Assembly: GCF_007747215.1 (NCBI RefSeq)
Contig: NZ_CP036273.1
Coordinates: forward strand, 1 to 64,000
Direction: 5' to 3'
Source: Urbifossiella limnaea
GTDB taxonomy: Bacteria; Planctomycetota; Planctomycetia; Gemmatales; Gemmataceae
Length of the DNA stretch: 64,000 nucleotides
How positions within the stretch are numbered: the stretch's first letter is position 1; the number at the start of each line of letters is the position of its first letter. The position numbers and the translations under genes are program-made. The notes beneath the pieces were generated by a model. It did no database searches, was not told the origin of the DNA, and saw only the letters and a program-made list of their open reading frames with translations. Positions 16,837 to 25,192 of this stretch are shown here, piece by piece.

Positions 16837-16915
16837 AGCGGCCCGCGTCAGCGGGCTGTTCCTGATCGCAGAAGTGCTGCGATCGGGAACAGCCCGCTGA
16901 CGCGGGCCGCTCGCC
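16833..16915. repeat. Large palindromic repeat (same family as 40298-40376); possible parB terminator
   Basis: A perfect 30-bp stem (16833-16862 with 16886-16915). The loop contains a further 8-bp inverted repeat (GATCGCAG/CTGCGATC). The stem core GCGGCCCGCGTCAGCGGGCT recurs with the same stem and loop size at 40298-40376. It lies downstream of parB and upstream of the paralogue array. Confidence 0.85.
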
Positions 16916-16938
16916 TGCGACGCGGGCCGCTCGCCTGC
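16899..16938. repeat. 20-bp tandem direct repeat at the hairpin edge
   Basis: GACGCGGGCCGCTCGCCTGC at 16899-16918 is repeated exactly at 16919-16938, duplicating the outer part of the hairpin's right arm. Confidence 0.85.
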
Positions 16939-16946
16939 GACGCGGC

Positions 16947-17828
16947 TTACTTGGTCAGCGCCGCCACGATCCGCTCGAAGTCGTCGTTGCTGTCGAACCC
17001 GATGACGATTTGCCCCTTGTCCTTCGCCTTCACCTTGATGTCGATCTTCACCGCCAGCCGCTGCCGCAGGTCGTCCTCGATCCCCTTCACGTGGGCCGTC
17101 TTCTCCACCGGCCGCCGCTCCTCGGCCTCCTCCTCCGCGGCCGGCGCCGCGGCCCCGGCCTCCACCAGCTGCTGCTTGACGAGCACCTCCAGCGCGCGGA
17201 CGGAGTAGTTCTTGAGGATCGTCTCGCGGCACAGGGCGAGCTGCCGGTCGGCGTCGGGCACGCCCTTCAGCACCTTGGCGTGGCCGAGGCTGATCTGCCC
17301 CAGCCGCACCGCGTCCTGCACCTCCGGCGGCAGGTTGAGGAGGCCGAGGAGGTTGCTCACGGTGGTGCGGTCGAGGCCGAGCTTGGCCCCGAGCACTTCC
17401 TGCGACACGCCGAACTTGTCGAGGTAGTCGCGGAAGCCCTGCGCCTTCTCGATCGGGTTCAGGTCGCTCCGCTGGATGTTCTCGACGAGCGCCGCCTCGA
17501 ACACCTGCTGGTCGTCGAACGCGACGACGTGGACGGGCACGTCGGCGAGGCCGGCGGCCTGCGCGGCACGCAGCCGCCGCTCGCCGGCGATGAGCTGGAA
17601 GCCGTCGCCGGTCTGGCGGACGACGATGGGTTGCAGCACGCCGTGCGACTTGACGCTGTCGGTGAGCGACGCGAGTTCGTCGTCGTCGAACCGCTTGCGG
17701 GGCTGGTAGGGGTTCTGCTTCACGTCGCCGACGGGGAGCCGGTTGGCGGGCGCGTCGGCGGTTCCGGCGTCGCCGAGGAGGGCGGAGAGCCCGCGGCCGA
17801 GGCGGGGTTTGGTGGCGGTGGCGTCCAT
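16947..17828 (-). CDS. parB: ParB/Spo0J-family chromosome partitioning protein
   Basis: A CTP-dependent DNA clamp that loads at parS near the origin. The 293-residue protein starts with the typical KPRLGRGLSALLGD. It has the ParB N-domain (QNPYQPRKRFDDDELASL, GVLQPIVVR), the CTP-binding GERRLRAAQ and ENIQRSDLNPIEKAQ boxes, and the HTH VLGAKLGLDRTTVSNLLGLL. The C-terminal dimerisation domain is preceded by an acidic Glu-rich linker (about 225-240). No parA gene is adjacent or elsewhere in the window, an unusual arrangement. A parS-like site lies 3.5 kb away at 21328. Confidence 0.93.
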   Translation of the reverse strand: MDATATKPRLGRGLSALLGDAGTADAPANRLPVGDVKQNPYQPRKRFDDDELASLTDSVKSHGVLQPIVVRQTGDGFQLIAGERRLRAAQAAGLADVPVHVVAFDDQQVFEAALVENIQRSDLNPIEKAQGFRDYLDKFGVSQEVLGAKLGLDRTTVSNLLGLLNLPPEVQDAVRLGQISLGHAKVLKGVPDADRQLALCRETILKNYSVRALEVLVKQQLVEAGAAAPAAEEEAEERRPVEKTAHVKGIEDDLRQRLAVKIDIKVKAKDKGQIVIGFDSNDDFERIVAALTK

Positions 17829-18383
17829 GCGATTCCTCCGGGTGCCCCGCCTCCCGCGGGGACAATGGCGAGCTCATAGCGTGGGCGCCGGCGCGGCGGA
17901 AGGGGGAATCTACGCTGCCGCGCCGGCCGCGCTTCCCGAGCCGGCCCCGTCAGGGGTCGGAGCGTCCTGCGCACGGAATGCTCCGACCCCTGACGGGGCC
18001 GGCTCGGAGAGCCGGATACGGTCGCGCTGTGAAAGTGACCTTGTCCGCGGCGCGAATTCTCCCTTAGCATCCGCCCCGTCAGGCGACGGACCGGAACCCG
18101 TCGCCCGACCCGCCTGCCAACGGACCGGAACCCGAAGGCAACGCGGTGGGGCCAGCCCGGCCCCGTGAGAAGAGGTGTCGAGGCCCGCCGCCGCGCTTCC
18201 CGCGGTGCCCCTCATCGGGGCGCACTTCGGCGGTCCTGTCGCACCACCCCCGACCCGCGCGACCTTGCCCGACGCACCGCGTCCGCGTCCCGCCGCGTGC
18301 CCCCGCACGCCCGGCCGCGCCCCCGGTGCGCCCCGGCCCGGCCGCGCTCCGTCCCCACCCCCGTGGTGCAGGAGCCCCCGCGC
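17829..18383. other. Intergenic region between divergent parB and the SpsG-like gene
   Basis: A 555-base gap presumably containing both promoters. It holds the long hairpin at 17936-18007 and two copies of GGACCGGAACCCG near 18085 and 18120. The last 200 bases are C-rich with no supported ORF. No confident -10 or -35 boxes were seen. Confidence 0.5.
17936..18007. repeat. 28-bp perfect inverted repeat in the parB upstream region
   Basis: Arms 17936-17963 and 17980-18007 are exact reverse complements with a 16-base loop. The core GCCGGCCCCGTCAGGGG resembles the shorter hairpin after the lipoprotein gene at 46837. It lies upstream of both divergent genes, so it is not an obvious terminator. Confidence 0.85.
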
Positions 18384-19478
18384 ATGGATGCGACCCGAGG
18401 CCCGATCCTGTTTCGTTGCGACGGCACGCCCGACGGCGGCTGGGAGCCGTTCTACCAGTGCCTGTCGCTGGCCGCCGCGTTCCAGCGGCGCCGCCGCGGC
18501 ACGCACTTCCTCAGCTACCTCGACCCGGCGTCCCTCGCCATCGCCGTGAACCGCGGCAACAACGACTGGATTCCCGCGAACCAGACGCTCGGCAGCGCCG
18601 GCGACCTCGGCGCCACCATCGCGCAGGTCCGCCGGCTGAACGCCGCCGCCGTCATCCTCGCCGGCGACGGCTACGACGAGGACTACCTCGCCGACCTGCG
18701 CGCCACCGGCACGCTGGTGGTCGTGTTCGACAGCACCGCCGGGATGCGGTTCGACGCCGACGTCGTGGTGAACCCGTTCTCGGCGCCCGGCCGCAAGGCG
18801 TACCGCCCCGGGCCGGGGACGCAGCTGCTGCTCGGCCACAAGTACGCGCTCTGCCGCGGCGTGTTCCGCCGGCAGCGCACGATCCGCGCCACCGAGCCGG
18901 TCGGCCCGTTCCGCGCGCTGGTGGCGATGGGCGACGACGACCCGGCCGGCGAGGCGTTCACCCGCACGCAGCAGCTGCTGGAGATGGGCAAGGTGGCCAA
19001 GGTGTCGGTGGCGTGCCGCAGCCACCACCCGCGCTACGCCGACCTGAAGGACCTGGCGGAGGCCGACGACCGGGTCGAGGTGGTGACGGAGGCGAAGGAG
19101 CTTATGACGCGGCTGGTGCGGAGCCACTTCGCGCTGACCTGCGGCGACGGGTGGAGCGGCGAGCTGTGCGTGGTGGGGCTGCCGCAGCTGGTGATGAGCC
19201 AGACGAAGCGGCACGGGATGAACGCCAAGCGGATGGACGAGGACGGCGTGGCGACGTTCCTCGGCGACGCCGCGGACGTGTCGTTCGAGCAGCTGAAGGA
19301 GGCGGTGGACCTGCTGCTGGACGACGCGATGGAGCGGAAGACGATGACCCGCTGCGCCCGCAACCAGTACGACGGCCGCGGCCCCGACCGGGTGGTGAAC
19401 GGGATGGAGATTCTGCTGCACGCCCCGGCCCGCAAGCGCGCCGCGCAGCCGCTGCCGGCGCTGCGGATCGCGGCCTGA
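18384..19478 (+). CDS. SpsG/PseG-like glycosyltransferase-fold protein
   Basis: A 364-residue protein. Its start (ILFRCDGTPDGGWEPFYQCLSLAAAFQ, seen in pieces as ILFRCDGTPDGGWE and YQCLSLAAAF) matches the PseG/SpsG group of nucleotide-sugar hydrolases and polysaccharide synthesis proteins, which have a GT-B-like fold. Later pieces are AAVILAGDGYDEDYL, VVFDSTAGMRFDADVVVNPF and HFALTCGDGWSGELCVVGLPQLVM, the latter equivalent to the family's nucleotide-binding segment. The canonical catalytic GTGHxMR motif of PseG is not intact, so the reaction is uncertain. The ATG at 18384 has GGAG upstream. Confidence 0.7.
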   Translation: MDATRGPILFRCDGTPDGGWEPFYQCLSLAAAFQRRRRGTHFLSYLDPASLAIAVNRGNNDWIPANQTLGSAGDLGATIAQVRRLNAAAVILAGDGYDEDYLADLRATGTLVVVFDSTAGMRFDADVVVNPFSAPGRKAYRPGPGTQLLLGHKYALCRGVFRRQRTIRATEPVGPFRALVAMGDDDPAGEAFTRTQQLLEMGKVAKVSVACRSHHPRYADLKDLAEADDRVEVVTEAKELMTRLVRSHFALTCGDGWSGELCVVGLPQLVMSQTKRHGMNAKRMDEDGVATFLGDAADVSFEQLKEAVDLLLDDAMERKTMTRCARNQYDGRGPDRVVNGMEILLHAPARKRAAQPLPALRIAA

Positions 19479-19485
19479 TGATCCG

Positions 19486-19529
19486 CCGCCTGCGGCGTAG
19501 CGGTGTGGCCGCCGCCACGCCGCAGGCGG
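19486..19529. terminator. Hairpin after the SpsG-like gene
   Basis: A 13-bp perfect stem (19486-19498 with 19517-19529) beginning 8 bases after the stop codon. No U-tract. Probable terminator. Confidence 0.5.
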
Positions 19530-19582
19530 ACGCCCGGGCGCGCTGGTAGACTACCCCTACCACGCGCCCGGAGCCCCCTCCC

Positions 19583-21325
19583 ATGTCCAAAGACGACGTC
19601 GCAGATGCCCTGGACGAGATCGGCGTTCTGCTCGAGCTCCAGGGCGAGAACGCCTTCCGCTGCAACGCCTACTTCAACGGCGCCCGCACCGTCCGCTCCC
19701 TCTCGGCCGACCTGAAGCAGCTTGTCGCCGACAAGACGCTGGGCCAGGTCCGCGGCCTCGGCGCCGCGCTCGCGGAGAAGATCACCACCCTCGTCACCAC
19801 CGGCGACCTGCCGTACCTCGCCGAGCTGCGCGGCCAGGTGCCCGCCGGCCTGATCGAGATGCGGCAGCTGCAAGGGATCGGCTCCAAGAAGGTGAAGGCG
19901 CTGCACGACGCGCTCGGCGTCGACACCCTCGACAAGTTGAAGGCCGCGTGCGAGGCCGGCGAGGTGGCGAAGCTCAAGGGCTTCGGCGCCAAGACGCAGG
20001 CCAACATCCTCGAAGCCCTCCGCTTCCGCGAGGAGGCCGGGAAGCGCGTCCGCATCGACCAGGCGACGGGGCTCGTCGCGGCGCTGGTCGAGCGGGTGCG
20101 GGCGCTGCCGGGCGTGGTCCGCGCCGAGGCGTGCGGCAGCGTCCGCCGCCGCCGCGAGACGTGCGGCGACCTCGACATCCTCGCCTCGTCCGCCGACGCG
20201 CAGCCGGTGATCGACGCCTTCGCCGCGTTCCCCGAGGTGGTGCGGGTGCTCGGCCAGGGGCCGACGAAGGCGAGCGTGCTGGCCACGTCCCGCGTGGACG
20301 GCGAGAAGGTGACGCTTCAAGCCGACCTGCGGGTGGTGACGGACGACCTGTTCCCGTTCGGCCTCCACTACTTCACCGGCAGCAAGGCGCACAACATCCG
20401 GATGCGGCAGCGCGCCCTCGACCGCGGCTGGCAGCTGAGCGAGTACGGGCTCGGCACCGCCGACGCGCCCATCGCCTGCAAGACCGAGGCGGACATCTTC
20501 GCGGCGCTCGACCTGGAGTACGTCGCGCCGGAGCTGCGCGAGGACACCGGCGAGATTGAGGCGGCCGAGGCGAAGGCACTGCCGCGGCTGCTGGAGCCGG
20601 GCGACATCCGCGGCGTGTTCCACAACCACACGACGTACAGCGACGGCAGCGCGTCGCTGGAGGAGATGGCGCTGGCGGCGAAGGCGCTGGGCTGGGAGTA
20701 CTTCGGCGTCGGCGACCACTCGCAGTCGCTGGCGGTGGCGCGCGGGATGCCGCCGAGCGTGGTGCGGAAGCAGTGGGCCGAGATCGACGCCGTGAACGCG
20801 AAGTTGTCGGGCGTGCGCATCCTCAAGGGAATCGAGAGCGACATCCTGCAAGACGGCTCCCTCGACTACGACGACGAGATGCTCGCCGGGTTCGACTACG
20901 TCGTCGGCAGCGTCCACACGCACTTCACGCTGACGGAGGCGGAGCAGACGGAGCGGGTGTGCCGCGCGCTGGCTCACCCGGCGCTGACGATGCTGGGCCA
21001 CGCCACCGGCCGGCTGCTGCTGCGGCGCGAGGGGTACAAGATCGACCTGGAGGAGGTCCTGAAGACGGCCGCCCGCTTCGGGAAGATGGTGGAGATCAAC
21101 GCGAACCCGTACCGGCTCGACCTCGACTGGGTTCACGTGAAGCGGGCCAAGGCGCTGGGCGTGCTGCTGGTCATCAACCCCGACGCGCACAGCCCCGATC
21201 AGCTGGCGCTGACGCGGTTCGGCGTGGACGTGGCCCGGCGCGGCTGGCTGGAGGCCAAGGACGTGTTCAACACGCGGTCGCTGGCCGAGGTGCAGGCGGA
21301 GCTCGCGCGGCGGAAGCGGGCGTGA
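19583..21325 (+). CDS. polX: DNA polymerase/3'-5' exonuclease PolX
   Basis: A family X DNA polymerase with a C-terminal PHP exonuclease, thought to act in gap-filling repair. The 580-residue protein has an N-terminal helical 8-kDa-like domain with helix-hairpin-helix pieces (GLGAALAEKI, LQGIGSKKVKAL, LKGFGAKTQANI). The nucleotidyltransferase site is ACGSVRRRRETCGDLDIL near residue 185. The PHP domain starts at FHNHTTYSDGSAS near 348, with GVGDHSQSL, GIESDIL and MVEINANPYRLDLDW metal-site segments. This is the usual bacterial PolX layout and length. It is followed immediately by a parS-like palindrome. Confidence 0.92.
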   Translation: MSKDDVADALDEIGVLLELQGENAFRCNAYFNGARTVRSLSADLKQLVADKTLGQVRGLGAALAEKITTLVTTGDLPYLAELRGQVPAGLIEMRQLQGIGSKKVKALHDALGVDTLDKLKAACEAGEVAKLKGFGAKTQANILEALRFREEAGKRVRIDQATGLVAALVERVRALPGVVRAEACGSVRRRRETCGDLDILASSADAQPVIDAFAAFPEVVRVLGQGPTKASVLATSRVDGEKVTLQADLRVVTDDLFPFGLHYFTGSKAHNIRMRQRALDRGWQLSEYGLGTADAPIACKTEADIFAALDLEYVAPELREDTGEIEAAEAKALPRLLEPGDIRGVFHNHTTYSDGSASLEEMALAAKALGWEYFGVGDHSQSLAVARGMPPSVVRKQWAEIDAVNAKLSGVRILKGIESDILQDGSLDYDDEMLAGFDYVVGSVHTHFTLTEAEQTERVCRALAHPALTMLGHATGRLLLRREGYKIDLEEVLKTAARFGKMVEINANPYRLDLDWVHVKRAKALGVLLVINPDAHSPDQLALTRFGVDVARRGWLEAKDVFNTRSLAEVQAELARRKRA

Positions 21326-21327
21326 GC

Positions 21328-21343
21328 TGTTCCACGTGGAACG
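21328..21343. promoter_or_regulatory. parS: Candidate parS site
   Basis: TGTTCCACGTGGAACG contains a perfect 14-bp palindrome (21329-21342) and differs from the widespread parS consensus TGTTTCACGTGAAACA at three positions, two of which keep the symmetry. It lies in the 39-base gap between the convergent polX and aminotransferase genes, 3.5 kb from parB and 21 kb from dnaA, within the usual parS zone. Confidence 0.7.
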
Positions 21344-21364
21344 GCTGGGCCGGGGCGCCACGGC

Positions 21365-22621
21365 CTAACGGCCACCCGCCCGGTACTGCGGGTTCGATGC
21401 CAGGAACGCCGCCACGCGCTCGGTTCGCGTCACGGCGTCGGCCAGGAACGCCACCGCTTCGCGCAGCCGGTCGTCGGGCTCGGCCGTGCTGAAGCGCAAG
21501 AACCCCTGCCCCGCCGGGCCGAAGCACTCGCCGCCGAGGCACGCCACGCCGCGCTTTTCGTCCGCGCCTTCCAGCAGGTACATGGCCAGCCCGTGCGACG
21601 TGATCCCCAGCCGGCGGCACAGCGGCCGCACGTCCGGGAACACGTAGAACGTGCCCGCCGGCTCCGCCACACTCACGTCCGGCACCCGCCGCAACTCCGC
21701 GACGAGCAGCGCTACCTTGGCGCGGAACGCCGCCATCGTGCGGTCGCGCTCGGCGGCGTCCTTCTCGATCGCGGCCAGGCCGGCGAGCTGCACGAACGGG
21801 GGGGCGCACGACAGCGTCGAGTTCACCATCTTGCCGATCAGCTCGGCCAGCGGCGCGGCCGTCACCGCGAACCCGCACCGCCAGCCGCTCATGCTGTAGC
21901 TCTTCGAGAACGTGTACGCCGCCACCGTCCGCTCCATCATGCCGGGCTCGGCGAGCGGCGAGTGGTGCCGGCCGCGCCACACCATGTGGCAGTACGGCTC
22001 GTCGCTGAACAGCGCCACGCCGGTGCCGCGGAGGATCGCCGCCAGCCCCTCCAGGTCGGCCTTCGTGGCGACGCCGCCGGTCGGGTTGTGCGGCGAGTTC
22101 AGGAACACCGCCTTCGCCCGCGGCTCGTCCCGCACGAAGCGCTCGACGGCGGCGAGGTCGGGGCGGAACTCGTTCTCGGGGGTGAGCGGCGCGGTCACCA
22201 TGCGGGCGCCGCGGCGGAGGACGTTCGGCAGGTACGTCGGGAACGCCGGCTCGAACACGAGGACGGCGTCGCCGGGTTCGAGGAACAGCTCGCAGAAGAA
22301 CTGCTCGAACGGCTTCGCCCCGGGCGCGACGACCACGTTCTCCGGCCCGGCGGCGATGCCGAACTCGTCGCGGACGAGCTTCGCCAGCCCGGCGCGGAAG
22401 TCGGGCAGGCCCATCGACGGGGCGTAGCGCGTGTGCCCGGCGTCGAGCGCGGCCTTCCCCGCGGCGAGCGCCGACGACGACGTGGGGTACGGGCTGTCGC
22501 CGATCTGGAGCTCGATCACGTCCTTGCCGGCGGCCTTCAGCCGCTTGGCGAGGGCGAGCACGTCGAACGCGATTTCGGTGGTGAGGCCGCGGGCGAACGC
22601 GGAGAGGAGAGGGGTGATCAT
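21365..22621 (-). CDS. PLP-dependent class I/II aminotransferase (aspartate aminotransferase-like)
   Basis: A 418-residue fold-type I PLP enzyme. It begins with ITPLLSAFARGLTTEIAFDVLALAKRL and DVIELQIGDSPYPTSS. GHTRYAPSMGLPDFR lies near residue 85, VFLNSPHNPTGG near 190, and the PLP lysine sits in TFSKSYSMSGWRCGF near 245. The substrate-carboxylate arginine is probably in GFLRFSTAEP near 380. The substrate cannot be read from the sequence; aspartate, alanine or aromatic amino acids are possible. It is convergent with polX. Confidence 0.82.
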   Translation of the reverse strand: MITPLLSAFARGLTTEIAFDVLALAKRLKAAGKDVIELQIGDSPYPTSSSALAAGKAALDAGHTRYAPSMGLPDFRAGLAKLVRDEFGIAAGPENVVVAPGAKPFEQFFCELFLEPGDAVLVFEPAFPTYLPNVLRRGARMVTAPLTPENEFRPDLAAVERFVRDEPRAKAVFLNSPHNPTGGVATKADLEGLAAILRGTGVALFSDEPYCHMVWRGRHHSPLAEPGMMERTVAAYTFSKSYSMSGWRCGFAVTAAPLAELIGKMVNSTLSCAPPFVQLAGLAAIEKDAAERDRTMAAFRAKVALLVAELRRVPDVSVAEPAGTFYVFPDVRPLCRRLGITSHGLAMYLLEGADEKRGVACLGGECFGPAGQGFLRFSTAEPDDRLREAVAFLADAVTRTERVAAFLASNPQYRAGGR

Positions 22622-22635
22622 CCTGTCGGGAAACG

Positions 22636-22663
22636 AAAAACGCCCCCGGTCGGACAGGGGCGT
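22636..22663 (-). terminator. Rho-independent terminator of the exported-protein gene at 22689
   Basis: On the minus strand a 7-bp stem ACGCCCC/GGGGCGT (22663-22657 with 22646-22640) with a 10-base loop is followed by a run of T. It lies between the stop of the 22689 gene and the aminotransferase start. Confidence 0.75.
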
Positions 22664-22688
22664 GCGGCGAAACGCGGCGCGGGGGGCA

Positions 22689-23216
22689 TCACTGCCCGAG
22701 GTAGACCATGTCGGCGTACACGGTCATCTCGATGCTGCTCCCACGCAGGATGTACCAGGCTCCGCGGGCCGTCACCTCGACCAGTAGCACGTGGTGACTC
22801 GACCGGTTCGTGTGCCGGTCCAGGGCGGCGGCGTCGCGCGCCCCCGCCGCCTGGCCGCCCGCCTGCAGGACGCTCGGGACGACGACGCCGAGGGAGCCGG
22901 AGGCCCGCCCCATCGCCGCCGCCTGCTCGTCGCTCATCCACTGCCAGCCGGTCGGGACGGTACTGACCGTGTACGTCACATACCCGGATCGTTTCGACAC
23001 ACACACGTAGTGACTCCGGACGTACCACCCCGGCGGCGGGGCGTAGACGGCCCACTTGCTGTCCCGCCCGGTGCTGCTGACGGCCATCGAGACGGTCAGG
23101 ACCGGCAGAACCTGGGCCGTACCGACCGGCGGGTCGGCGGCACGGGCCTGGCCGGCCAGGGCGGCGAGGGTGAGGCAGACGAGGGGGCCGAGGAAGCGGA
23201 CTTTCTTGGGGGTCAT
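22689..23216 (-). CDS. Exported protein of unknown function
   Basis: A 175-residue protein with a clear signal peptide (MTPKKVRFLGPLVCLTLAAL, cleavage near GQARA-AD). AAGGAGG lies upstream of the ATG at 23216, which is preferred over the longer frame. The mature part is rich in Val, Ser and Tyr and ends HHVLLVEVTARGAWYILRG..IEMTVYADMVYLGQ. A decayed second copy of its C-terminal third lies next to it at 23439. It is not recognised as a named family. Confidence 0.75.
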   Translation of the reverse strand: MTPKKVRFLGPLVCLTLAALAGQARAADPPVGTAQVLPVLTVSMAVSSTGRDSKWAVYAPPPGWYVRSHYVCVSKRSGYVTYTVSTVPTGWQWMSDEQAAAMGRASGSLGVVVPSVLQAGGQAAGARDAAALDRHTNRSSHHVLLVEVTARGAWYILRGSSIEMTVYADMVYLGQ

Positions 23217-23370
23217 CGGTAGTCCTCCTTGAGCCGAGACCGAGGATGACGAGAATCCGAGCACGCCCGGTGCCGCACCGGCACACGTCCCGAATTCAAG
23301 AATGAGACCCCACACGGATTCGAGCGATGTCGCGCGAGCCTTCCGCGCGGCGGGGCAAGTCGAGTGAAGA

Positions 23371-23396
23371 CCGCCCCCGGTCGAAGTCGGGGGCGG
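23371..23396 (-). terminator. Hairpin downstream of the decayed paralogue
   Basis: Stem CCGCCCCCG/CGGGGGCGG (23371-23379 with 23388-23396), loop of 8 bases. The minus-strand trailer TCTTCACT is only partly T-rich. It is about 40 bases after the stop of the 23439 reading frame. Confidence 0.5.
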
Positions 23397-23438
23397 CTGG
23401 TGGGCGGCCGCACCCCGCGGCCGTTGCCGGACGTGTCG

Positions 23439-23717
23439 TCAGTTGCTCAGGTACACCATCTCAGCGATCACGGTGAGGTCCACGGCGGCTCCGCCCTGCA
23501 AGCGTCCGGCGCCGCGGGCGGTCACGTCCACGACCAGCACGTGATGGCTCGACGAGTTCGCCTGCCGCCCCACGACCGCCGAATCGTGCGCGCCGCCGGC
23601 GTGGCCGCCGACCGGCATCCCGCCCGGCATCGCCACGCCGACCGACCCCGCGGCCCGGCCGTTGGTGGTGCCAACGGGGTGTCTATCCCGGCCGGTGCGG
23701 ACGAGAGTTCCCCGCAC
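23439..23717 (-). pseudogene. N-terminally truncated duplicate of the 22689 exported protein
   Basis: From about 23663 down, the frame encodes NGRAAGSVGVAMPGG and SSHHVLVVDVTARGAG...DLTVIAEMVYLSN, aligning with the C-terminal third of the neighbouring gene (GSLGVVVPS, SSHHVLLVEVTARGAW, MTVYADMVYLGQ). The signal peptide and first two thirds are absent; upstream bases up to 23757 show no matching sequence. It probably remains from a tandem duplication followed by deletion. Confidence 0.65.
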
Positions 23718-23757
23718 GGCGGGACTTCGCCAGCCACTCGAGCTGCGGCCTCCTCCG

Positions 23758-24504
23758 TTACTGCTTCGCCGCGATGGCCCGCTGCAGCGGCGTGATGACG
23801 CCCGGGAGGACGTGGCTCGCGACCAACTCGTCCAGCAGCCGGCGCTGGTTCCGGTACGACTCGTGGAACGTCTTGAACGCCTGCTTCCCCCAGAACTGCC
23901 GGATCGTGAAGTACACCGTGATCGGCGACTCGGGGAAGTTGCCGGTCCGCACCTGGTACGCGCTCGTCCGCGTCTCGATGCTGAGCCGCGCCTGCAGCTG
24001 GCAGTGCTCGTCGAGCGCCATCATGAGCGACGGCTGGTGGTGCAGCACCCGGGCGCCGGGTAGGCCGACGAGGTTCTCCAGCGGCGTGCCGGCGGTCAGC
24101 GCCTCGGCCACCACCTCGTCGTGGTTCCCCTGGTAAAGGAGGTCGAAGTAGTAGAGCACGTCCATGCTCTCGGTCTGCAGCGCGTGCAGGTCGAGGTGGT
24201 ACGGCGCCATCTCCAGCACGCGCTCGTTGTGCGCGTCGGCGTCCTCAAGGGCCGGCGGGTTCACGAACCCCGTGCTCAGGCGGCGGGCGTCCAGCGAGCA
24301 CCAGCGGTAGCTGCCGGCGTCGCGCTCCTCCTCGAGCATGTACTCGCCGTCGGCCCGCTTCTCGAACTCCGTCATCTTCGGCACCGCGCGCTGGACCGCC
24401 TCGAAGAAGTGGAGCACCGGCTCCCGGGCGGTCGGCATGTCGAGCTTGCCGTGCACGTACGACGACACGCCGAAGTCGTCGCAGAGCGAAGCGTAGGAGT
24501 TCAT
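23758..24504 (-). CDS. Conserved hypothetical protein
   Basis: A 248-residue soluble protein, Glu-, Leu- and His-rich, with no signal peptide. Segments such as MTEFEKRADGEYMLEEERD, YRWCSLDARRL, TESMDVLYYFDLLYQGNHDEVVAEAL and SPITVYFTIRQFWGK look like a compact alpha/beta domain. I cannot assign a family. The ATG at 24504 is chosen because upstream residues of the longer frame are Pro/Ser-rich and non-coding in character. A strong terminator lies upstream of it. Confidence 0.65.
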   Translation of the reverse strand: MNSYASLCDDFGVSSYVHGKLDMPTAREPVLHFFEAVQRAVPKMTEFEKRADGEYMLEEERDAGSYRWCSLDARRLSTGFVNPPALEDADAHNERVLEMAPYHLDLHALQTESMDVLYYFDLLYQGNHDEVVAEALTAGTPLENLVGLPGARVLHHQPSLMMALDEHCQLQARLSIETRTSAYQVRTGNFPESPITVYFTIRQFWGKQAFKTFHESYRNQRRLLDELVASHVLPGVITPLQRAIAAKQ

Positions 24505-24625
24505 CGCGTCGGACCCTCGCGCGGGGAATGAGTTATTGTTCGCGCCGGGGGGCCGAGTTGCAAGGCCGGTGGCAGGACTGGGGGACGGTGGGACGAAGTG
24601 ACTGTGGGGCCGAGCCGCGAAAAGA

Positions 24626-24654
24626 GAACGCCCGGGGGTCGGCCCCGGGCGTTC
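24626..24654 (-). terminator. Terminator of the small gene at 24705
   Basis: A perfect 12-bp stem (24643-24654 with 24626-24637), 5-base loop, followed on the minus strand by TCTTTTC. Confidence 0.75.
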
Positions 24655-24704
24655 CACACTTCTCGTCACTACGTCACTTGGTCAGCGGATCCCAACCTCT
24701 CCCA

Positions 24705-24983
24705 TCAAGCCGCGAGGCGGAGCTTCACCGGCGACGTGGAGGGGACCTTGAGGGTCGACTTGGAGACCCAGCGGCCGGCGTCCGGGGCGCCGCTCCACTG
24801 CTCCATGCGGATGCTGGTCGCCTCTTCCCACTCCTCCTCGGTCACCGCCGACAGGTACGCCTCGACGTACTCCTGGCGGATCTGCGTGCTGGAGCGGCCG
24901 ACGAACAGCAGCGCCTCGGAGCCGTCTTCGAACACGGCCACCGCGCGCCAGCCCTGCGCCTTCGACTCGGTCTGAATAAGCAC
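24705..24983 (-). CDS. Small hypothetical protein
   Basis: A 92-residue protein read from a GTG at 24983 preceded by GGGAGGG. The frame upstream of that GTG looks non-coding. It has a beta-rich N-terminal half (GWRAVAVFEDGSEALLFVGRS), a Glu/Tyr-rich helix (QIRQEYVEAYLSAVTEEEWEE) and a basic C-terminal part. No family recognised. It has its own terminator. Confidence 0.6.
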   Translation of the reverse strand: MLIQTESKAQGWRAVAVFEDGSEALLFVGRSSTQIRQEYVEAYLSAVTEEEWEEATSIRMEQWSGAPDAGRWVSKSTLKVPSTSPVKLRLAA

Positions 24984-25151
24984 TGGTGCGACCCTCCCTG
25001 GTCGTGAAGATGGGAACCCGCCCGCGTCCCTGGGCGACACGCCTAGCTTCTCCTCCCGCGGCCGGTTCGTCAAGAAAAAACCGGCCGCGGCGGCGCACTT
25101 TGACTCAAGTTCCCACCAGGAAAGGACGATGCGCGGCGAGAAAAACGAAGA

Positions 25152-25179
25152 AAGCCCACCCGGTGCACCGGGTGGGCTT
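25152..25179 (-). terminator. Terminator of the RNA-binding protein gene
   Basis: A 28-base perfect palindrome (AAGCCCACCCGG/CCGGGTGGGCTT around a TGCA centre). It is followed on the minus strand by TCTTCGTTTTTC and starts 13 bases after the stop codon. Confidence 0.8.
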
Positions 25180-25192
25180 CAGGGTGGTCGTT

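Noticed and set aside
21129-21144. Second parS-like site inside polX
   Set aside because: Only 12 of 16 positions match and it encodes conserved residues of the polymerase, so coding constraint explains it; kept only as a side remark.
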